NCBI GenBank assembly: GCA_017524595.1
Contig: JAFXVI010000051.1
Span: forward strand, 1-39,409
DNA: 39,409 nt
Reading direction: 5' to 3'
Source: Lachnospiraceae bacterium
GTDB taxonomy: Bacteria; Bacillota; Clostridia; Lachnospirales; Lachnospiraceae
A program made the position numbers and the translations under genes. A model generated the notes under the pieces. That model saw nothing but the letters and a program-made list of their open reading frames with translations. It did no database searches and had not been told where the DNA came from. Below, piece by piece: positions 17,016-26,937 of the stretch. Numbering within the stretch: the first letter of the stretch is position 1; each line of letters begins with the position of its first letter.

Positions 17016-18227
17016 TCATAACCTGATCTCATTAAATATGTGTCCCATCTTTTCCCTCTTAGTCTTCATATAGAATGCATCATATTCCTGCGGTTCTATC
17101 TCGATCGGAACACGCTCTTTTATCTTAAGCCCAAAGCCTTCCAGGCTGTATATCTTGTCGGGATTATTGGTAAGCAAACGCATCGACTTTACTCCAAGAT
17201 CTGCAAGTATCTGTGCACCTACCCAGTACTCGCGAAGATCAGGTGCAAATCCCAGCTTGATATTGGCCTCCACTGTATCATATCCTTGTTCCTGAAGCTC
17301 ATAAGCCTTAAGCTTATTGATAAGTCCTATCCCCCGGCCTTCCTGCCTCATATACAGGATCACGCCCCTGCCTTCAGCTTCAACCTGACGCATCGCCTGT
17401 TCCAGCTGTTTGCCGCAGTCGCATCTCTTAGAACCGAACACATCTCCTGTCAGACATTCGGAATGTACCCGGCACAGCACATCCTCTCCGTCTCCGATAT
17501 CACCCTTTATAAGAGCTACATGATGCTCGCCTGTTATATCATTTACATATCCCGCAATCCTGAAGTTCCCGATCTCAGTCGGCATGTCAGCTTCTGCTTC
17601 CCTGATAACGTGCTTTGCCCGAACGTGAAGAAAATTCTGCAGTTCCTTAATAGTAATGAACTTAATATCATGCTCACTTGCAAGCTCCCATAACTGCGGC
17701 GTCCTCATCATCGTTCCGTCATCTGCCATTATCTCACAGCATACTCCGACTTCCTTAAGCCCGGCAAGCTTCATAAGATCGACTGTCGCCTCGGTATGCC
17801 CGTTTCTTACAAGCACTCCGCCCTTCCTGGCAGTAAGAGGGAATACATGACCGGGATGTCTGAAATCATCCGGCTTTGAGTTTTCATCGCAGCACTTAAG
17901 TATCGTAAAAGATCTTTCCACCGCTGATATACCTGTCGTGGTCGTAATATGGTCTATCGATACGGTAAAAGCCGTCGAGTGATTATCAGTATTCTCAGAA
18001 ACCATCTGCGGGAAACCAAGTCTCTTTGCCACATCTATACTCATCGGAGTACATATAAGCCCCTTACCGTAAGTGGCCATGAAGTTGATGTTATCGCTTG
18101 TCGCATATTCGCCCGCGCAGATAAAGTCACCCTCGTTCTCCCTGTCCGGATCATCAGTAACCAGTATGATCTTACCGGCCCTGAGCTCCTCTATTGCTTC
18201 TTCTATTGTGTTATATTTGTAATCCAT
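17016..18227 (-). CDS. ribBA: Bifunctional 3,4-dihydroxy-2-butanone-4-phosphate synthase / GTP cyclohydrolase II
   Basis: Predicted 403 residues, as in other Firmicutes RibBA fusions. The N-terminal half (about 1-200) makes the four-carbon precursor from ribulose 5-phosphate and has the acidic '[10 protein letters not shown]' metal site plus 'RHPGHVFPL'. The C-terminal half opens GTP, with zinc-binding Cys residues in '[17 protein letters not shown]' and the 'RQEGRGIGL' motif. Together the halves supply both precursors of the riboflavin ring. The start lies 2 nt after the ribE stop, and its GGAGGTG site lies inside the end of ribE, so the two are tightly coupled. Confidence 0.97.
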   Translation of the reverse strand: MDYKYNTIEEAIEELRAGKIILVTDDPDRENEGDFICAGEYATSDNINFMATYGKGLICTPMSIDVAKRLGFPQMVSENTDNHSTAFTVSIDHITTTTGISAVERSFTILKCCDENSKPDDFRHPGHVFPLTARKGGVLVRNGHTEATVDLMKLAGLKEVGVCCEIMADDGTMMRTPQLWELASEHDIKFITIKELQNFLHVRAKHVIREAEADMPTEIGNFRIAGYVNDITGEHHVALIKGDIGDGEDVLCRVHSECLTGDVFGSKRCDCGKQLEQAMRQVEAEGRGVILYMRQEGRGIGLINKLKAYELQEQGYDTVEANIKLGFAPDLREYWVGAQILADLGVKSMRLLTNNPDKIYSLEGFGLKIKERVPIEIEPQEYDAFYMKTKREKMGHIFNEIRL

Positions 18228-18229
18228 AC

Positions 18230-18883
18230 TTATTGTAACACCTCCTCCAACATATCCATAGTCAGGCTGCCCGATCCGGTTCCCGGATCCCGGCTCTCTA
18301 AACCCATCAGCTTCGCCACATATTTCCCTATAATATCTGTCTCAAGGTTTACAGGATCTCCCACATGCTTACTCAGAAGCGTGGTCTCATCAGCTGTATG
18401 CGGTATTATCGACACCCCGAAACAAGCATCCGTAACTTCTGCAACTGTAAGGCTTATCCCGTCTATCGCGATAGAACCCTTTTCAACTATGAACTTCAAT
18501 ATATTTTTATCTGCGGTAATCGTCACCCACACCGCATTCCCATCCTTCTTAAATTCCTTGACAGTTCCGGTTCCATCGATATGTCCGGATACGATATGTC
18601 CCCCGAACCTTCCATCAGCTGCCATCGCTCTCTCAAGGTTAACCTTATCACCCCTGCTTAATATAGATAACGAGGTGCGTTTCATGGTCTCCGGCATGAC
18701 ATCAGCAGTAAATCCGTCTGAAACAAGCCTCGTAACTGTAAGGCAAATACCATTTACCGCAATACTATCACCAACCTTCGTAGCATTAATAACCCTAGAC
18801 GCAGCTATGCTTATCTGCCCGCTATTACCGTTTATTTTAATATCCCTTACCGTTCCCAGCTCCTCTATGATCCCGGTGAACAT
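18230..18883 (-). CDS. ribE: Riboflavin synthase, alpha subunit type
   Basis: Predicted 217 residues. The enzyme dismutates two 6,7-dimethyl-8-ribityllumazine molecules to give riboflavin. Two lumazine-binding beta-barrel repeats are visible. The first starts with the diagnostic '[12 protein letters not shown]' and has '[12 protein letters not shown]'. The second has 'GHIDGTG' and '[13 protein letters not shown]'. Length and N-terminus match the family. A GGAGGGAGAAAGGA site precedes the ATG. It lies 72 nt after ribD, with a possible internal promoter in that gap, and 2 nt before ribBA. Confidence 0.97.
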   Translation of the reverse strand: MFTGIIEELGTVRDIKINGNSGQISIAASRVINATKVGDSIAVNGICLTVTRLVSDGFTADVMPETMKRTSLSILSRGDKVNLERAMAADGRFGGHIVSGHIDGTGTVKEFKKDGNAVWVTITADKNILKFIVEKGSIAIDGISLTVAEVTDACFGVSIIPHTADETTLLSKHVGDPVNLETDIIGKYVAKLMGLESRDPGTGSGSLTMDMLEEVLQ

Positions 18884-18920
18884 TCCTTTCTCCCTCCTAT
18901 ATTACCGGATCTTATAAACT

Positions 18921-18949
18921 ATTATACCGAATCCGTCACGCCCGGTCAT
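18921..18949 (-). promoter_or_regulatory. Possible internal promoter for ribE-ribBA-ribH
   Basis: On the minus strand ATGACC (18944-18949) and a perfect TATAAT (18921-18926) are separated by 17 nt in the ribD-ribE gap. The start point would be about 30 nt before the ribE ATG. The -35 box matches consensus at four of six positions. Confidence 0.4.
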
Positions 18950-18955
18950 CATCTC

Positions 18956-20041
18956 TTACACTCTAATATAGCTAAGTTGTACATCTTCACCATGATAAGA
19001 AACCTCCGTAAGCTTAAACCGTAATGCTTCATCAATACTGTCTATACCGATGCCTTCAACCGGCGTCTTAGCGTCAGATCCTCCAAAAACTTTCGGTGCT
19101 ATAAACGCCTCTACTCTGTCCGCAAGACCCTCGCGTATCAGACTGTCATTAAGCGTTCCCCCACCTTCGACAAGAACACTGTCAATATTAAGCTCTCCAA
19201 GACGTCTTAACAGCGCAGGCATGTCTATATGTCCATCCTTAAGAGGCAGCTTTTCAATACATACGCCTTTATCTGTAAGAATCTTTTCTTTTGCTTCATC
19301 TGAAACGTTACAGGCAATGATCGTCTTATACTCCCGCGCTGTCTTTACTATATTACTGTCAATGTGAATATTAAGCCCGGTATCACAGATTATCCTAACC
19401 GGACTATTAAGACCGTCCGCTCTTGTATTCAGCATAGGATCATCTTCAAGAACAGTTCCTATTCCTGCCATTATCGCCATGTATTTATGTCTTAACCTCT
19501 GAATCTCCCAGCGTGACTCTTCCCCCGTTATCCACTTGGAAGCCCCTGTCTTCGTCGCGATCTTGCCATCCATTGTCATCGCATACTTAAGTACGATATA
19601 TGGTAGCCCCGTGGTGATATAATGAAAGAATACCGGATTCAGTTCATCACATTCATCCTTGAGAAAATCCTCCGTAACCTCTATACCTGCTTCGCGCAGA
19701 TTCTTTAAACCTTTACCTGCTACAAGTGGATTGGGATCTCTAGATCCTATCACGACCCGGCTTATCTTATTCTCTATGATCGCTTCGGTACACGGGGGCG
19801 TCTTGCCGTAATGACAGCAGGGTTCAAGCGTCACATAAACAGTCGCTCCTTCAGCAGATTCTGTAAGCGAAGCAAATGCATTCCTTTCCGCATGGAGCTC
19901 ACCGTACCGTTCATGATACCCTTCTCCTATGATGCGCCCATCCTTAACTATAACAGCTCCCACCATCGGATTAGGATTAACGAAGCCTTCACCCCTTCTT
20001 GCAAGCTCTATGGCACGACGCATATATTCAGCCTCTATCAT
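18956..20041 (-). CDS. ribD: Bifunctional diaminohydroxyphosphoribosylaminopyrimidine deaminase / reductase
   Basis: Predicted 361 residues, the usual length. The N-terminal deaminase domain (about 1-145) has the zinc motif 'HAE' in 'GELHAERNAF' and 'EPCCHYGKTPPC'. The C-terminal reductase domain has 'KYAMTMDGKIATKTG' and 'SKWITGEESR'. These are steps two and three of riboflavin synthesis from GTP. The ATG at 20041 gives an N-terminus (EYMRRAIELARRGEG) that matches family members, although the ribosome binding site is weak. Only 49 nt separate it from the subtilase gene upstream, too short for an FMN riboswitch of about 130 nt or more. Confidence 0.96.
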   Translation of the reverse strand: MIEAEYMRRAIELARRGEGFVNPNPMVGAVIVKDGRIIGEGYHERYGELHAERNAFASLTESAEGATVYVTLEPCCHYGKTPPCTEAIIENKISRVVIGSRDPNPLVAGKGLKNLREAGIEVTEDFLKDECDELNPVFFHYITTGLPYIVLKYAMTMDGKIATKTGASKWITGEESRWEIQRLRHKYMAIMAGIGTVLEDDPMLNTRADGLNSPVRIICDTGLNIHIDSNIVKTAREYKTIIACNVSDEAKEKILTDKGVCIEKLPLKDGHIDMPALLRRLGELNIDSVLVEGGGTLNDSLIREGLADRVEAFIAPKVFGGSDAKTPVEGIGIDSIDEALRFKLTEVSYHGEDVQLSYIRV

Positions 20042-20090
20042 AGTTATATACCTAACCCCATTTCATTACTTTTATAATTCTGTCAGCTGC

Positions 20091-23000
20091 CTAGTTAACA
20101 GTTACACTCATCGAACAACTCCTGCCTCCCCCGTCATTTCGGGTAACAGTGACCTTATACTTGCCCTTCTTGTAACCAACCAGATAGAACACATTACTAT
20201 ATTCTTTATCCCTTACAACTCTTATGCCCATAGCGGGTCCGCTTACGGAAAAAGTATATGTGTGAGCATAAAAGCCATATCCGGTTTGTGTAACATTGGA
20301 TATTACATATCCATCAATTGCACTATTATACGATATATTTACCTTTTTTATCTGACAACCGGGATAGATATTATACTCAGCTTTTAAGTTACTGCCGTCA
20401 GTAGTCTCTGCAGTTATCGTCACATATCCATTTGCTCCGGTCAGGCGTACAGCCTTTACAACACCGCTCTGATTCACTGTAAGATAATCTGTGTTGCCTG
20501 AAGTCCATTTCAGCTTTTTTACCGTTGCATCGATCGCTCCGTTCTCTGTAACGAATGTCGGGATCAGCTTCATAGTCTTGCCATATGACAGACAGGCACT
20601 TCTTCCTGTCGGTAACGATAAATACAGTTTTGTAACAGGGTTGACAACTGTAACCTTTACTGTCTTTTTAAGGTTGGAACCGTCTGTAGATGCAACGGTT
20701 ATGACTGCGCTGCCCGTTGCATTTCCTGTTGATGAAATAGTAACAGTAGTACCCGATATTGATGCAGTCGCAATACCGGGCGCACTGCTTGATACCGAGA
20801 GATTTACGGCATTACCCTCTGTCAGAGTCACCTTACAGGTTGCAGAAGTCTTGGCTTTACCACTGTTTGATACCCTGAATATCCTGACACTAGAAACGTC
20901 AAGAATCATCTTCTTTATCGGATTGGAGATTACTTTAAAGGAATATGTCTTCGTTTTTGCCGAAGGATCCTGTGCTGTGATACGAATTTTGTAAGTACCC
21001 TCAACTGCCTTGGTACCTATCTTTATCTGTCCGCTAGATCTGTTCACAGTCACACCGCATGAATCTATAGTCGTTGAAGGCGGTACTGTTATCAGTTCCC
21101 ATGTGAGCTTTTTATTCTTCGCATTTGATGGAAGCACAGTAACTGCAGGCTTTACGCTCTTTCCTACACCAATCTGTGATGGTACCGATGCCGTGATATC
21201 TGTAACTTTTTGAAGTACGGTTACCTTCAGTGTGCATTTTTTTCCGCTTCCATCCTTTGCTATTCCGGTCAGAACCGCATTTCCCGAATTAACTCCGTTA
21301 ACCTTAAGTGTATCACCTGTGATCGTACAGGTTGCTATCGAATCATCTGATGATTTCCATGTCACATATGATTCCGTGTGAATAACCGCTTTACTTGTAA
21401 GTTTAGTCGTTATCGTCGAATTAGCAGTATCACCATTATAAAGAGTCAGCGAAGAAGGCGATGCTTTGATAGATGAAACCGGATCAGGTTCCGTTATATT
21501 CAATGTTATCACTGCACTCTTTCCGCTGCCGTCAGATGCCGATGCTTTAACCTTAAACGAAGCGACGGCAGCCTTCTTTGTAACTGTCACTTTACCGGCA
21601 GAATTGACTGTTACCCCCTCCGGTTTATCAACTATCTCCCAAATAAGTTTACGGTTTTTCGCATACCCAGGATTGATAACTGCTAAAAGCTGCAGTGAAC
21701 TGCCCTTTTTCACCTTCTTAATATCATTTGGGGCTGAAAGTGTAATTGATCTGACAGGAGGCTGCAGCTTATAAGTATATACTGATTCCTTGCTACACAG
21801 ACCATTGGTGGTACTGAGTGCTATCATGCGCAAGGTTACATTTGCTGCACCCGAAATCTTAATACTGCCGCTATTGCCGGTAAATGACTTCGCATTCTGA
21901 GATACAATGCCGTTCTTAAAAGTTATCTTGCTGCCATCAGTCGTATAATATATCCTTGTTCCTGCTTCCGATCTTACGCTTGCCAGAAAATCATCTGGAT
22001 AGGATCCTGATAATTTATTGGAAACCGGTGCTCCGGGTACTGTTGTCATCGATGCGCTTCCGAATAATCTGGAAAGATCCGGTGTGCCTTTTCCTACACC
22101 AGACTTAACGCAACACTTGTCTATAAGGGACAGGAGCTGGTCAACCTTTTTAGCCCCGGTCTGTGTGACTTTTCCGGAACTCAAGATAACGGCCGCGACA
22201 CCGGCCAGACATGGCGAAGCCTGAGATGTACCTGACAGATATTTATAATTTCCGTCATTATATGTAGACAGGATATCGACACCCGGAGCAGAATAACGTA
22301 CTTTAGTGTTTTGGGTTGAAAATTCCGCCCTTGCATTTCCCCTGTTTACAGCCCCCACGGATACAGCATGCTTATATGCCGCAGGATATTGCTGTTGATT
22401 GGAGCTGTCGTTACCGGCCGAACAGAAAACGACAACGCCATTCTGGTAGGCATTTTCAATATCCTCATCCAGATTTGGTGCATATCCGGCAAGGGATATG
22501 CTCATAGTTATAACACTGACATGCCAGTTTTTCACCGCCTGGTTAATGCCCAAATGTACAGCCCATCCGTCAGGTGTCCCTTCACTGCCTGCAATACCTA
22601 CAACATGCATTAAGGCTTCCGGCGCGATACCGCTACCACCCTTTTTATTGAGTCTCGCGCCCACGATACCCGTACAATGCGTACCATGACCATTATCATC
22701 AGTACCGGTTCTTTTCACAAGTTCTTTTTTATAGTAATCATACCCGTAAAACTCCTTGATCTGCAGATCTTCGTGTCCTTCGAGCACACCTGAATCCAAT
22801 ACTGCAACACCTACATTATTCCCTGTATAACCGGCTCGCCATGCCGACTCACTTTGTAAAAGATAATGCTGCCATTGATAATCATCGTTATAGCTCTGTA
22901 AATAGGGATCTGTATATAGACTCGCATAATCACAAGTCTCTCCTGTTTCCTCACAAGTTTCATCAAAATTCCCGTCAACAGATTCATCGGTCTCACCAAG

Positions 23001-23762
23001 ATATTCTCCATAATAATTCGGCCATGCTGCCGGAAGGAAAACAGACGGATCCACGGATGCATATACAGCCTCTTTCACTGTCATGCCTTCATCTGTTCCT
23101 TGCGGATCCAGCCCGATCAGTGCATATCCGTATTCAAAATCAAGCAGTTCACCGCCAAATCCCTCTGCATAGATCTGCGCGGTTTCTTCATCAGGTGCAG
23201 CCGTTATTATCTCTTCTTCGGCATAATCCGTTCCTTCTATTCCGCATTCGACATCATCAAGATGCTCACGAAGTTCCTTCTTGTCGCTTAATATCTCATC
23301 TATAGAGGTAATGGAATTGAACAGTTCCTCGTCAAGCCCGACAATGTCATTCCCTGCCTCCTTCTGCGCTTTTGAAATGTCCTTTACTTTTGTTTCAGAA
23401 ATTTCTCTTTTATCCGGAACTTCCTGTATTTCTTCAGTATCCGGCGTTTCAATAACTTCAGAGGCATCAATCACATTACCGGTATTGATACTCTCTGACA
23501 GATCGGCCGTTTCCTGTATTACCTCTGTATCCGAAACTTCTGTCAATACAGTGGCACTCTGTCCGGATTCTGCATCTTTATTTCCCTCTGCTAAATCCGT
23601 CTGCTCATTCCCATCAATTATCAAGATATCATCAGTTCTGACAGTATCTGCTTCATGGATGGAAGCCGCTTCCATGGCAAAAACAGATATAGGCTGCTCA
23701 AATACCAGCCAAGATACCAGAAATATCGCAAATAATTTATTGATCTTTCTGAATTTCTTCAT
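20091..23762 (-). CDS. Secreted subtilisin-family (S8) serine protease with Ig-like repeats
   Basis: Predicted 1223 residues. The N-terminal signal peptide has a hydrophobic core at about 10-29 with a likely cut after 'VFA'. A Glu/Asp/Thr/Ile-rich propeptide region runs to about 300. The S8 domain has Asp323 (VLDSG), His359 (NGHGTH), the oxyanion Asn451 (SAGND) and Ser513 (GTSQASP), a complete triad. A chitobiase C-terminal-like segment (about 575-660, 'IYYTTDG') follows. From about 670 to 1140 run several bacterial Ig-like (Big_2-type) repeats with 'TWKSSDDSIATC' and 'VLPSNAKNKKLTW' patterns. There is no LPXTG signal or C-terminal membrane segment, so it is released or held non-covalently. 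Its site AAAGGAG overlaps the stop of the diguanylate cyclase gene 14 nt upstream. Confidence 0.95.
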   Translation of the reverse strand: MKKFRKINKLFAIFLVSWLVFEQPISVFAMEAASIHEADTVRTDDILIIDGNEQTDLAEGNKDAESGQSATVLTEVSDTEVIQETADLSESINTGNVIDASEVIETPDTEEIQEVPDKREISETKVKDISKAQKEAGNDIVGLDEELFNSITSIDEILSDKKELREHLDDVECGIEGTDYAEEEIITAAPDEETAQIYAEGFGGELLDFEYGYALIGLDPQGTDEGMTVKEAVYASVDPSVFLPAAWPNYYGEYLGETDESVDGNFDETCEETGETCDYASLYTDPYLQSYNDDYQWQHYLLQSESAWRAGYTGNNVGVAVLDSGVLEGHEDLQIKEFYGYDYYKKELVKRTGTDDNGHGTHCTGIVGARLNKKGGSGIAPEALMHVVGIAGSEGTPDGWAVHLGINQAVKNWHVSVITMSISLAGYAPNLDEDIENAYQNGVVVFCSAGNDSSNQQQYPAAYKHAVSVGAVNRGNARAEFSTQNTKVRYSAPGVDILSTYNDGNYKYLSGTSQASPCLAGVAAVILSSGKVTQTGAKKVDQLLSLIDKCCVKSGVGKGTPDLSRLFGSASMTTVPGAPVSNKLSGSYPDDFLASVRSEAGTRIYYTTDGSKITFKNGIVSQNAKSFTGNSGSIKISGAANVTLRMIALSTTNGLCSKESVYTYKLQPPVRSITLSAPNDIKKVKKGSSLQLLAVINPGYAKNRKLIWEIVDKPEGVTVNSAGKVTVTKKAAVASFKVKASASDGSGKSAVITLNITEPDPVSSIKASPSSLTLYNGDTANSTITTKLTSKAVIHTESYVTWKSSDDSIATCTITGDTLKVNGVNSGNAVLTGIAKDGSGKKCTLKVTVLQKVTDITASVPSQIGVGKSVKPAVTVLPSNAKNKKLTWELITVPPSTTIDSCGVTVNRSSGQIKIGTKAVEGTYKIRITAQDPSAKTKTYSFKVISNPIKKMILDVSSVRIFRVSNSGKAKTSATCKVTLTEGNAVNLSVSSSAPGIATASISGTTVTISSTGNATGSAVITVASTDGSNLKKTVKVTVVNPVTKLYLSLPTGRSACLSYGKTMKLIPTFVTENGAIDATVKKLKWTSGNTDYLTVNQSGVVKAVRLTGANGYVTITAETTDGSNLKAEYNIYPGCQIKKVNISYNSAIDGYVISNVTQTGYGFYAHTYTFSVSGPAMGIRVVRDKEYSNVFYLVGYKKGKYKVTVTRNDGGGRSCSMSVTVN

Positions 23763-23776
23763 AATCCTTTACTCCT

Positions 23777-24706
23777 TTACACAGTATCAATAGAATCCTG
23801 GTACTGAGCTATTCCACCCTTACCTGAGCGCTTGATCGAATACAGCGCCTTATCCGCCAGCTCAACCAGTGATGTTATATCTCCTCTGTCCTTCACGGCT
23901 CTTATATCCACATAACCTATGCTGACGCTAAGCGATATGCCGGCATCAGCCGATGCTGCTCCTATAGTACCGCTTAATTCCCTGAAACGCTTTCCGGCTT
24001 CTATCTCCGATGAAGGTATTATGCCTGCGAACTCATCGCCTCCCCATCGGCATACCTGATTGTCATACCTGACGGCATCCCTTAATTCCTGGGCTATGAT
24101 CTTAAGTGCCATGTCCCCAACATTATGTCCGCTGGTATCATTAAGCTGTTTAAAGTCATCCACATCCAGAATAAACAGAAATGCCTCGGCATAATCCCTT
24201 TTATCTTTGTTCTGTTCCCACCACGAAGTAAAGCATTCGCGATCGGCAAGATCGGTAAGCTTATCCCTTGAAGCTTTCATCAGATCGCGCCATAAGCGTA
24301 TTCTGGCAACTGTACATGCATATACCAGAATGACCGTCCTGTCCCTGCCTTCCTCATCAGTCCATGGGATTATAAGTTCATCACCGTCTTTTAGCTGTAT
24401 TTCTGCCCCGGGGTCCACCATGACTCCCTTATATTTTATGCCGTTAGTGGTTTCAACTGCCGTGTAATTCGTCTTAAAACCATCCGTTTCAAAATAGCCG
24501 TGATCCCTTGACATAAACCTGGCGTGTACAGGAATATCCGGAATGTTGTCGCCCGAAGGTCTGCCCATTATCTGCCGTCCCTGAAGCCTGTATTCTGAGA
24601 TCGAGCGACCGTAGCAGACAAACAGGGTCGGACGGATGATCTGAGCGTCATCAGTATCCGCATCATAACTAAGTATAGTTTCCGTATTCATTTCACTCAT
24701 AATCAA
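23777..24706 (-). CDS. FHA-domain diguanylate cyclase (GGDEF)
   Basis: Predicted 309 residues. The N-terminal half is FHA-like, with 'GRQIMGR' at 43-49, 'SRDHG' at 66-70 and a later 'LKDGDELII' strand, so it probably binds phosphothreonine peptides. The C-terminal half is a GGDEF domain with 'FLFILDVDDFKQLND', 'GHNVGD' and an intact GGDEF at 222-226, so it should make cyclic di-GMP. The usual inhibitory RxxD site reads RYDN (213-216), so product inhibition may be lost. There is no membrane segment. The start is uncertain: TTG at 24706 is 7 nt from AAGGA, while ATG at 24700 is 13 nt away. Tight spacing to the subtilase gene suggests co-expression. Confidence 0.93.
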   Translation of the reverse strand: MIMSEMNTETILSYDADTDDAQIIRPTLFVCYGRSISEYRLQGRQIMGRPSGDNIPDIPVHARFMSRDHGYFETDGFKTNYTAVETTNGIKYKGVMVDPGAEIQLKDGDELIIPWTDEEGRDRTVILVYACTVARIRLWRDLMKASRDKLTDLADRECFTSWWEQNKDKRDYAEAFLFILDVDDFKQLNDTSGHNVGDMALKIIAQELRDAVRYDNQVCRWGGDEFAGIIPSSEIEAGKRFRELSGTIGAASADAGISLSVSIGYVDIRAVKDRGDITSLVELADKALYSIKRSGKGGIAQYQDSIDTV

Positions 24707-24756
24707 ACTAATTTCCTTAATCTTATTTCATAAGCATACACATATATTTTAGTATA

Positions 24757-26937
24757 TCACCATACTGTGATTCTGTCTTCCGGCGCAAGATACATCCCGT
24801 CACCTTCCTGTATGCCATAGGTATCATAAAATTCATCAAACTGCTGGAGCGTAACATTGGTCCTTAAATAATTCAACGGATGTTTGTCCCGGGTAAGCTT
24901 ATCATATTCCGCTTCCGGAGTCATTACGCATCTCCATATACGTGCGTACTGTTTAAAAAATTTATCATAATCAAAAGACTCCTCATCACCGGTCATATTA
25001 AGTATCACCTTCATTGCCGCCATATCCGCTATGGCCTCGGACTTAATATTATCTCCCGGTTCATTAGTCCCGTTAAAACCCCTTATACCGTCATAGTATG
25101 CTGTCAGCTTATCCGTCTTCTCTCCATACGCCTTATAATCATTGCCGCTCCACCAGCCCTTGAGATTTCCATATTCGTCAAACTGTGCTCCTGTTTCATC
25201 AAAAGCATGGCTGATCTCATGTCCGATAACGGTTCCGATGCCGCCCAGCTTCTCTTCCTTACTCATTCCCTCATTATAAAATGCATCATCCAATATACCA
25301 AGCACAATATTTATCGAGTTATCCTGTTTGTTATAAAATGCATTGCACTGAAGGATGTTCAGACTCCATTGTTCCCTGTCTACCGTCCGGTCCGTCCTAC
25401 TCCTGTCAAGTTCAGCATCAAACCTGTTTACTGAACGCACACATTCAAGATAGCTAAGCCCCTCAAGATCAAGCGTACTGTAATCCTTCCATTCATCAGG
25501 GTATACAGCTTTTATGTTCATGTTCTTAAGCTTTAACAGGGCCATCTTCTTCGCATCTTCAGACAGCCATTCCTCATTCTTTATCATCTCCGAGTACCGG
25601 GCGATAATATCCCGACATATCCCGGTAATATCCTCTTTCATTTCCGAGGCGTCATATTTATCAAGATATATCTTTTCAAGCGGCTCGGGTATCAGCTTAA
25701 GTATCGTATTATACGCTATTTCCTCATCGTCCATACTGCCGCTTGTTCCATACTGCGTATTCATCATTTCAACATTCAGATCATAACACTCCCGATCAAG
25801 CTTATCTGCGGCATAGAGAAGATAATGAATTATCATATAATCCTTCATGACGTCAAGATTATCCTCGGTATACAGTTCATCGAGCTTCTTTAAGACATCC
25901 GGTTGGTAAATCGCATACCATCGCGCCCCGCCATATCCAAAACCCTCGATAAAATTCATAAGCGGAAACGATTTGGTAATGCTTTCCATCTCCTTTTCCG
26001 TATAAATATTATTTACCTTTTCAAAAATATCCGGGCTGCTGTAATCAGCTCTTGTGAGCGACTTTTCGGCAAGTTTCTCCTCAAAGCCCATAACCCTGTC
26101 AAACCTTGCCATTGCAAGCTTTTCATCCATACCAAGTCTTACAAGCATAGCTGTGGCCAGTGCCTTCTTAGCTTTGTATGTCTGTTCACCGGCAGATGTG
26201 ATATCAGCGTATTCCGTAGCATCCTCAAGCAGCAGGGTATCATTGTTGATATATGCGATATAACTGTGAGAATCAGTAAGGCTTATCTCATTAGCTATAC
26301 TGATAAATGTATTTACACAGTTACTTCTTACCGGATCACAGATAAAATCACTAAGTTCATTAAGCGAGCTTATCCCTGTAATATCCTTAAGCACCGGCAT
26401 CACCGGATCCATGCCGTCCTTATTGCGCTTATCCCAATCCATTATTGCTTCATACATGGAATGTACAAGTTCAGCGTCATGACCCGTTAAGCTGTCATCT
26501 GCAAGAAGCTTCCTTGCCCTTTCAACAGTAGCTGCTTCTGCTACCGTAAACGATGATTCGGCTGTAAATCCGTCCTTTATATCAGCACTCTTCAGCCAGT
26601 CGTAATTGACAGCGAAATGAAAATCATCCTTCTCATCCGGCCTGTCGCTGTTATCAATGTTTATCTTAAGATCACTGTCTATCCATGGACTTCCGTCATC
26701 ATATTTTATCTTACTGCTGTTATACTCAAACGTATCTGCACCGTCGCTGTCCTCAGTATCTTCTTTACTGCTGCCGGTCTCTTCCGCATTGTTATCAGTC
26801 TTATCCGAAATCCCGCCTGCGCTGTCTTCTGAATTCAAATTACCGCTGTTTATGCCATCAATATTCATATTTACATTGCACCCGGCAACAAACACACTTA
26901 ACACAAGTATAAGACCAAGTATCTTTCTTTTCATCAT
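24757..26937 (-). CDS. M13-family metallopeptidase lipoprotein (neprilysin/PepO type)
   Basis: Predicted 726 residues. A lipoprotein signal ends in FVAGC (Cys20), followed by an Asn/Asp/Ser-rich linker to about 90. The M13 fold follows. The zinc site is HEISH at 573-577 with the third ligand in 'EAIAD' (Glu634, Asp638). The substrate-binding 'NAFYN' lies at 532-536, and the protein ends in 'TVW', like the family's C-terminal VW. M13 enzymes cut oligopeptides, so this one probably trims peptides at the outer membrane face. Its ATG overlaps the stop of the nucleoside permease gene (ATGATGA), with AAGGGC upstream, so it is coupled to the ABC transporter operon. Confidence 0.95.
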   Translation of the reverse strand: MMKRKILGLILVLSVFVAGCNVNMNIDGINSGNLNSEDSAGGISDKTDNNAEETGSSKEDTEDSDGADTFEYNSSKIKYDDGSPWIDSDLKINIDNSDRPDEKDDFHFAVNYDWLKSADIKDGFTAESSFTVAEAATVERARKLLADDSLTGHDAELVHSMYEAIMDWDKRNKDGMDPVMPVLKDITGISSLNELSDFICDPVRSNCVNTFISIANEISLTDSHSYIAYINNDTLLLEDATEYADITSAGEQTYKAKKALATAMLVRLGMDEKLAMARFDRVMGFEEKLAEKSLTRADYSSPDIFEKVNNIYTEKEMESITKSFPLMNFIEGFGYGGARWYAIYQPDVLKKLDELYTEDNLDVMKDYMIIHYLLYAADKLDRECYDLNVEMMNTQYGTSGSMDDEEIAYNTILKLIPEPLEKIYLDKYDASEMKEDITGICRDIIARYSEMIKNEEWLSEDAKKMALLKLKNMNIKAVYPDEWKDYSTLDLEGLSYLECVRSVNRFDAELDRSRTDRTVDREQWSLNILQCNAFYNKQDNSINIVLGILDDAFYNEGMSKEEKLGGIGTVIGHEISHAFDETGAQFDEYGNLKGWWSGNDYKAYGEKTDKLTAYYDGIRGFNGTNEPGDNIKSEAIADMAAMKVILNMTGDEESFDYDKFFKQYARIWRCVMTPEAEYDKLTRDKHPLNYLRTNVTLQQFDEFYDTYGIQEGDGMYLAPEDRITVW

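Noticed and set aside
17040-18917. Long plus-strand frames opposite ribBA and ribE
   Set aside because: They are shadows of well-identified minus-strand rib genes, have no ribosome binding sites, and encode no recognisable domains.
20091-20200. Cell-wall sorting signal at the end of the subtilase
   Set aside because: The C-terminus ends within an Ig-like repeat, with no LPXTG-type motif, hydrophobic segment or basic tail.
23281-23793. 170-codon Ser/Ile-rich plus-strand frame opposite the start of the subtilase gene
   Set aside because: It is antisense to the Glu/Asp/Thr-rich propeptide, whose codon use naturally opens this frame. No start signal is visible.
25903-26490. 195-codon plus-strand frame opposite the M13 peptidase gene
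   Set aside because: The minus-strand M13 gene has complete catalytic motifs and a good start. The opposite frame has neither.
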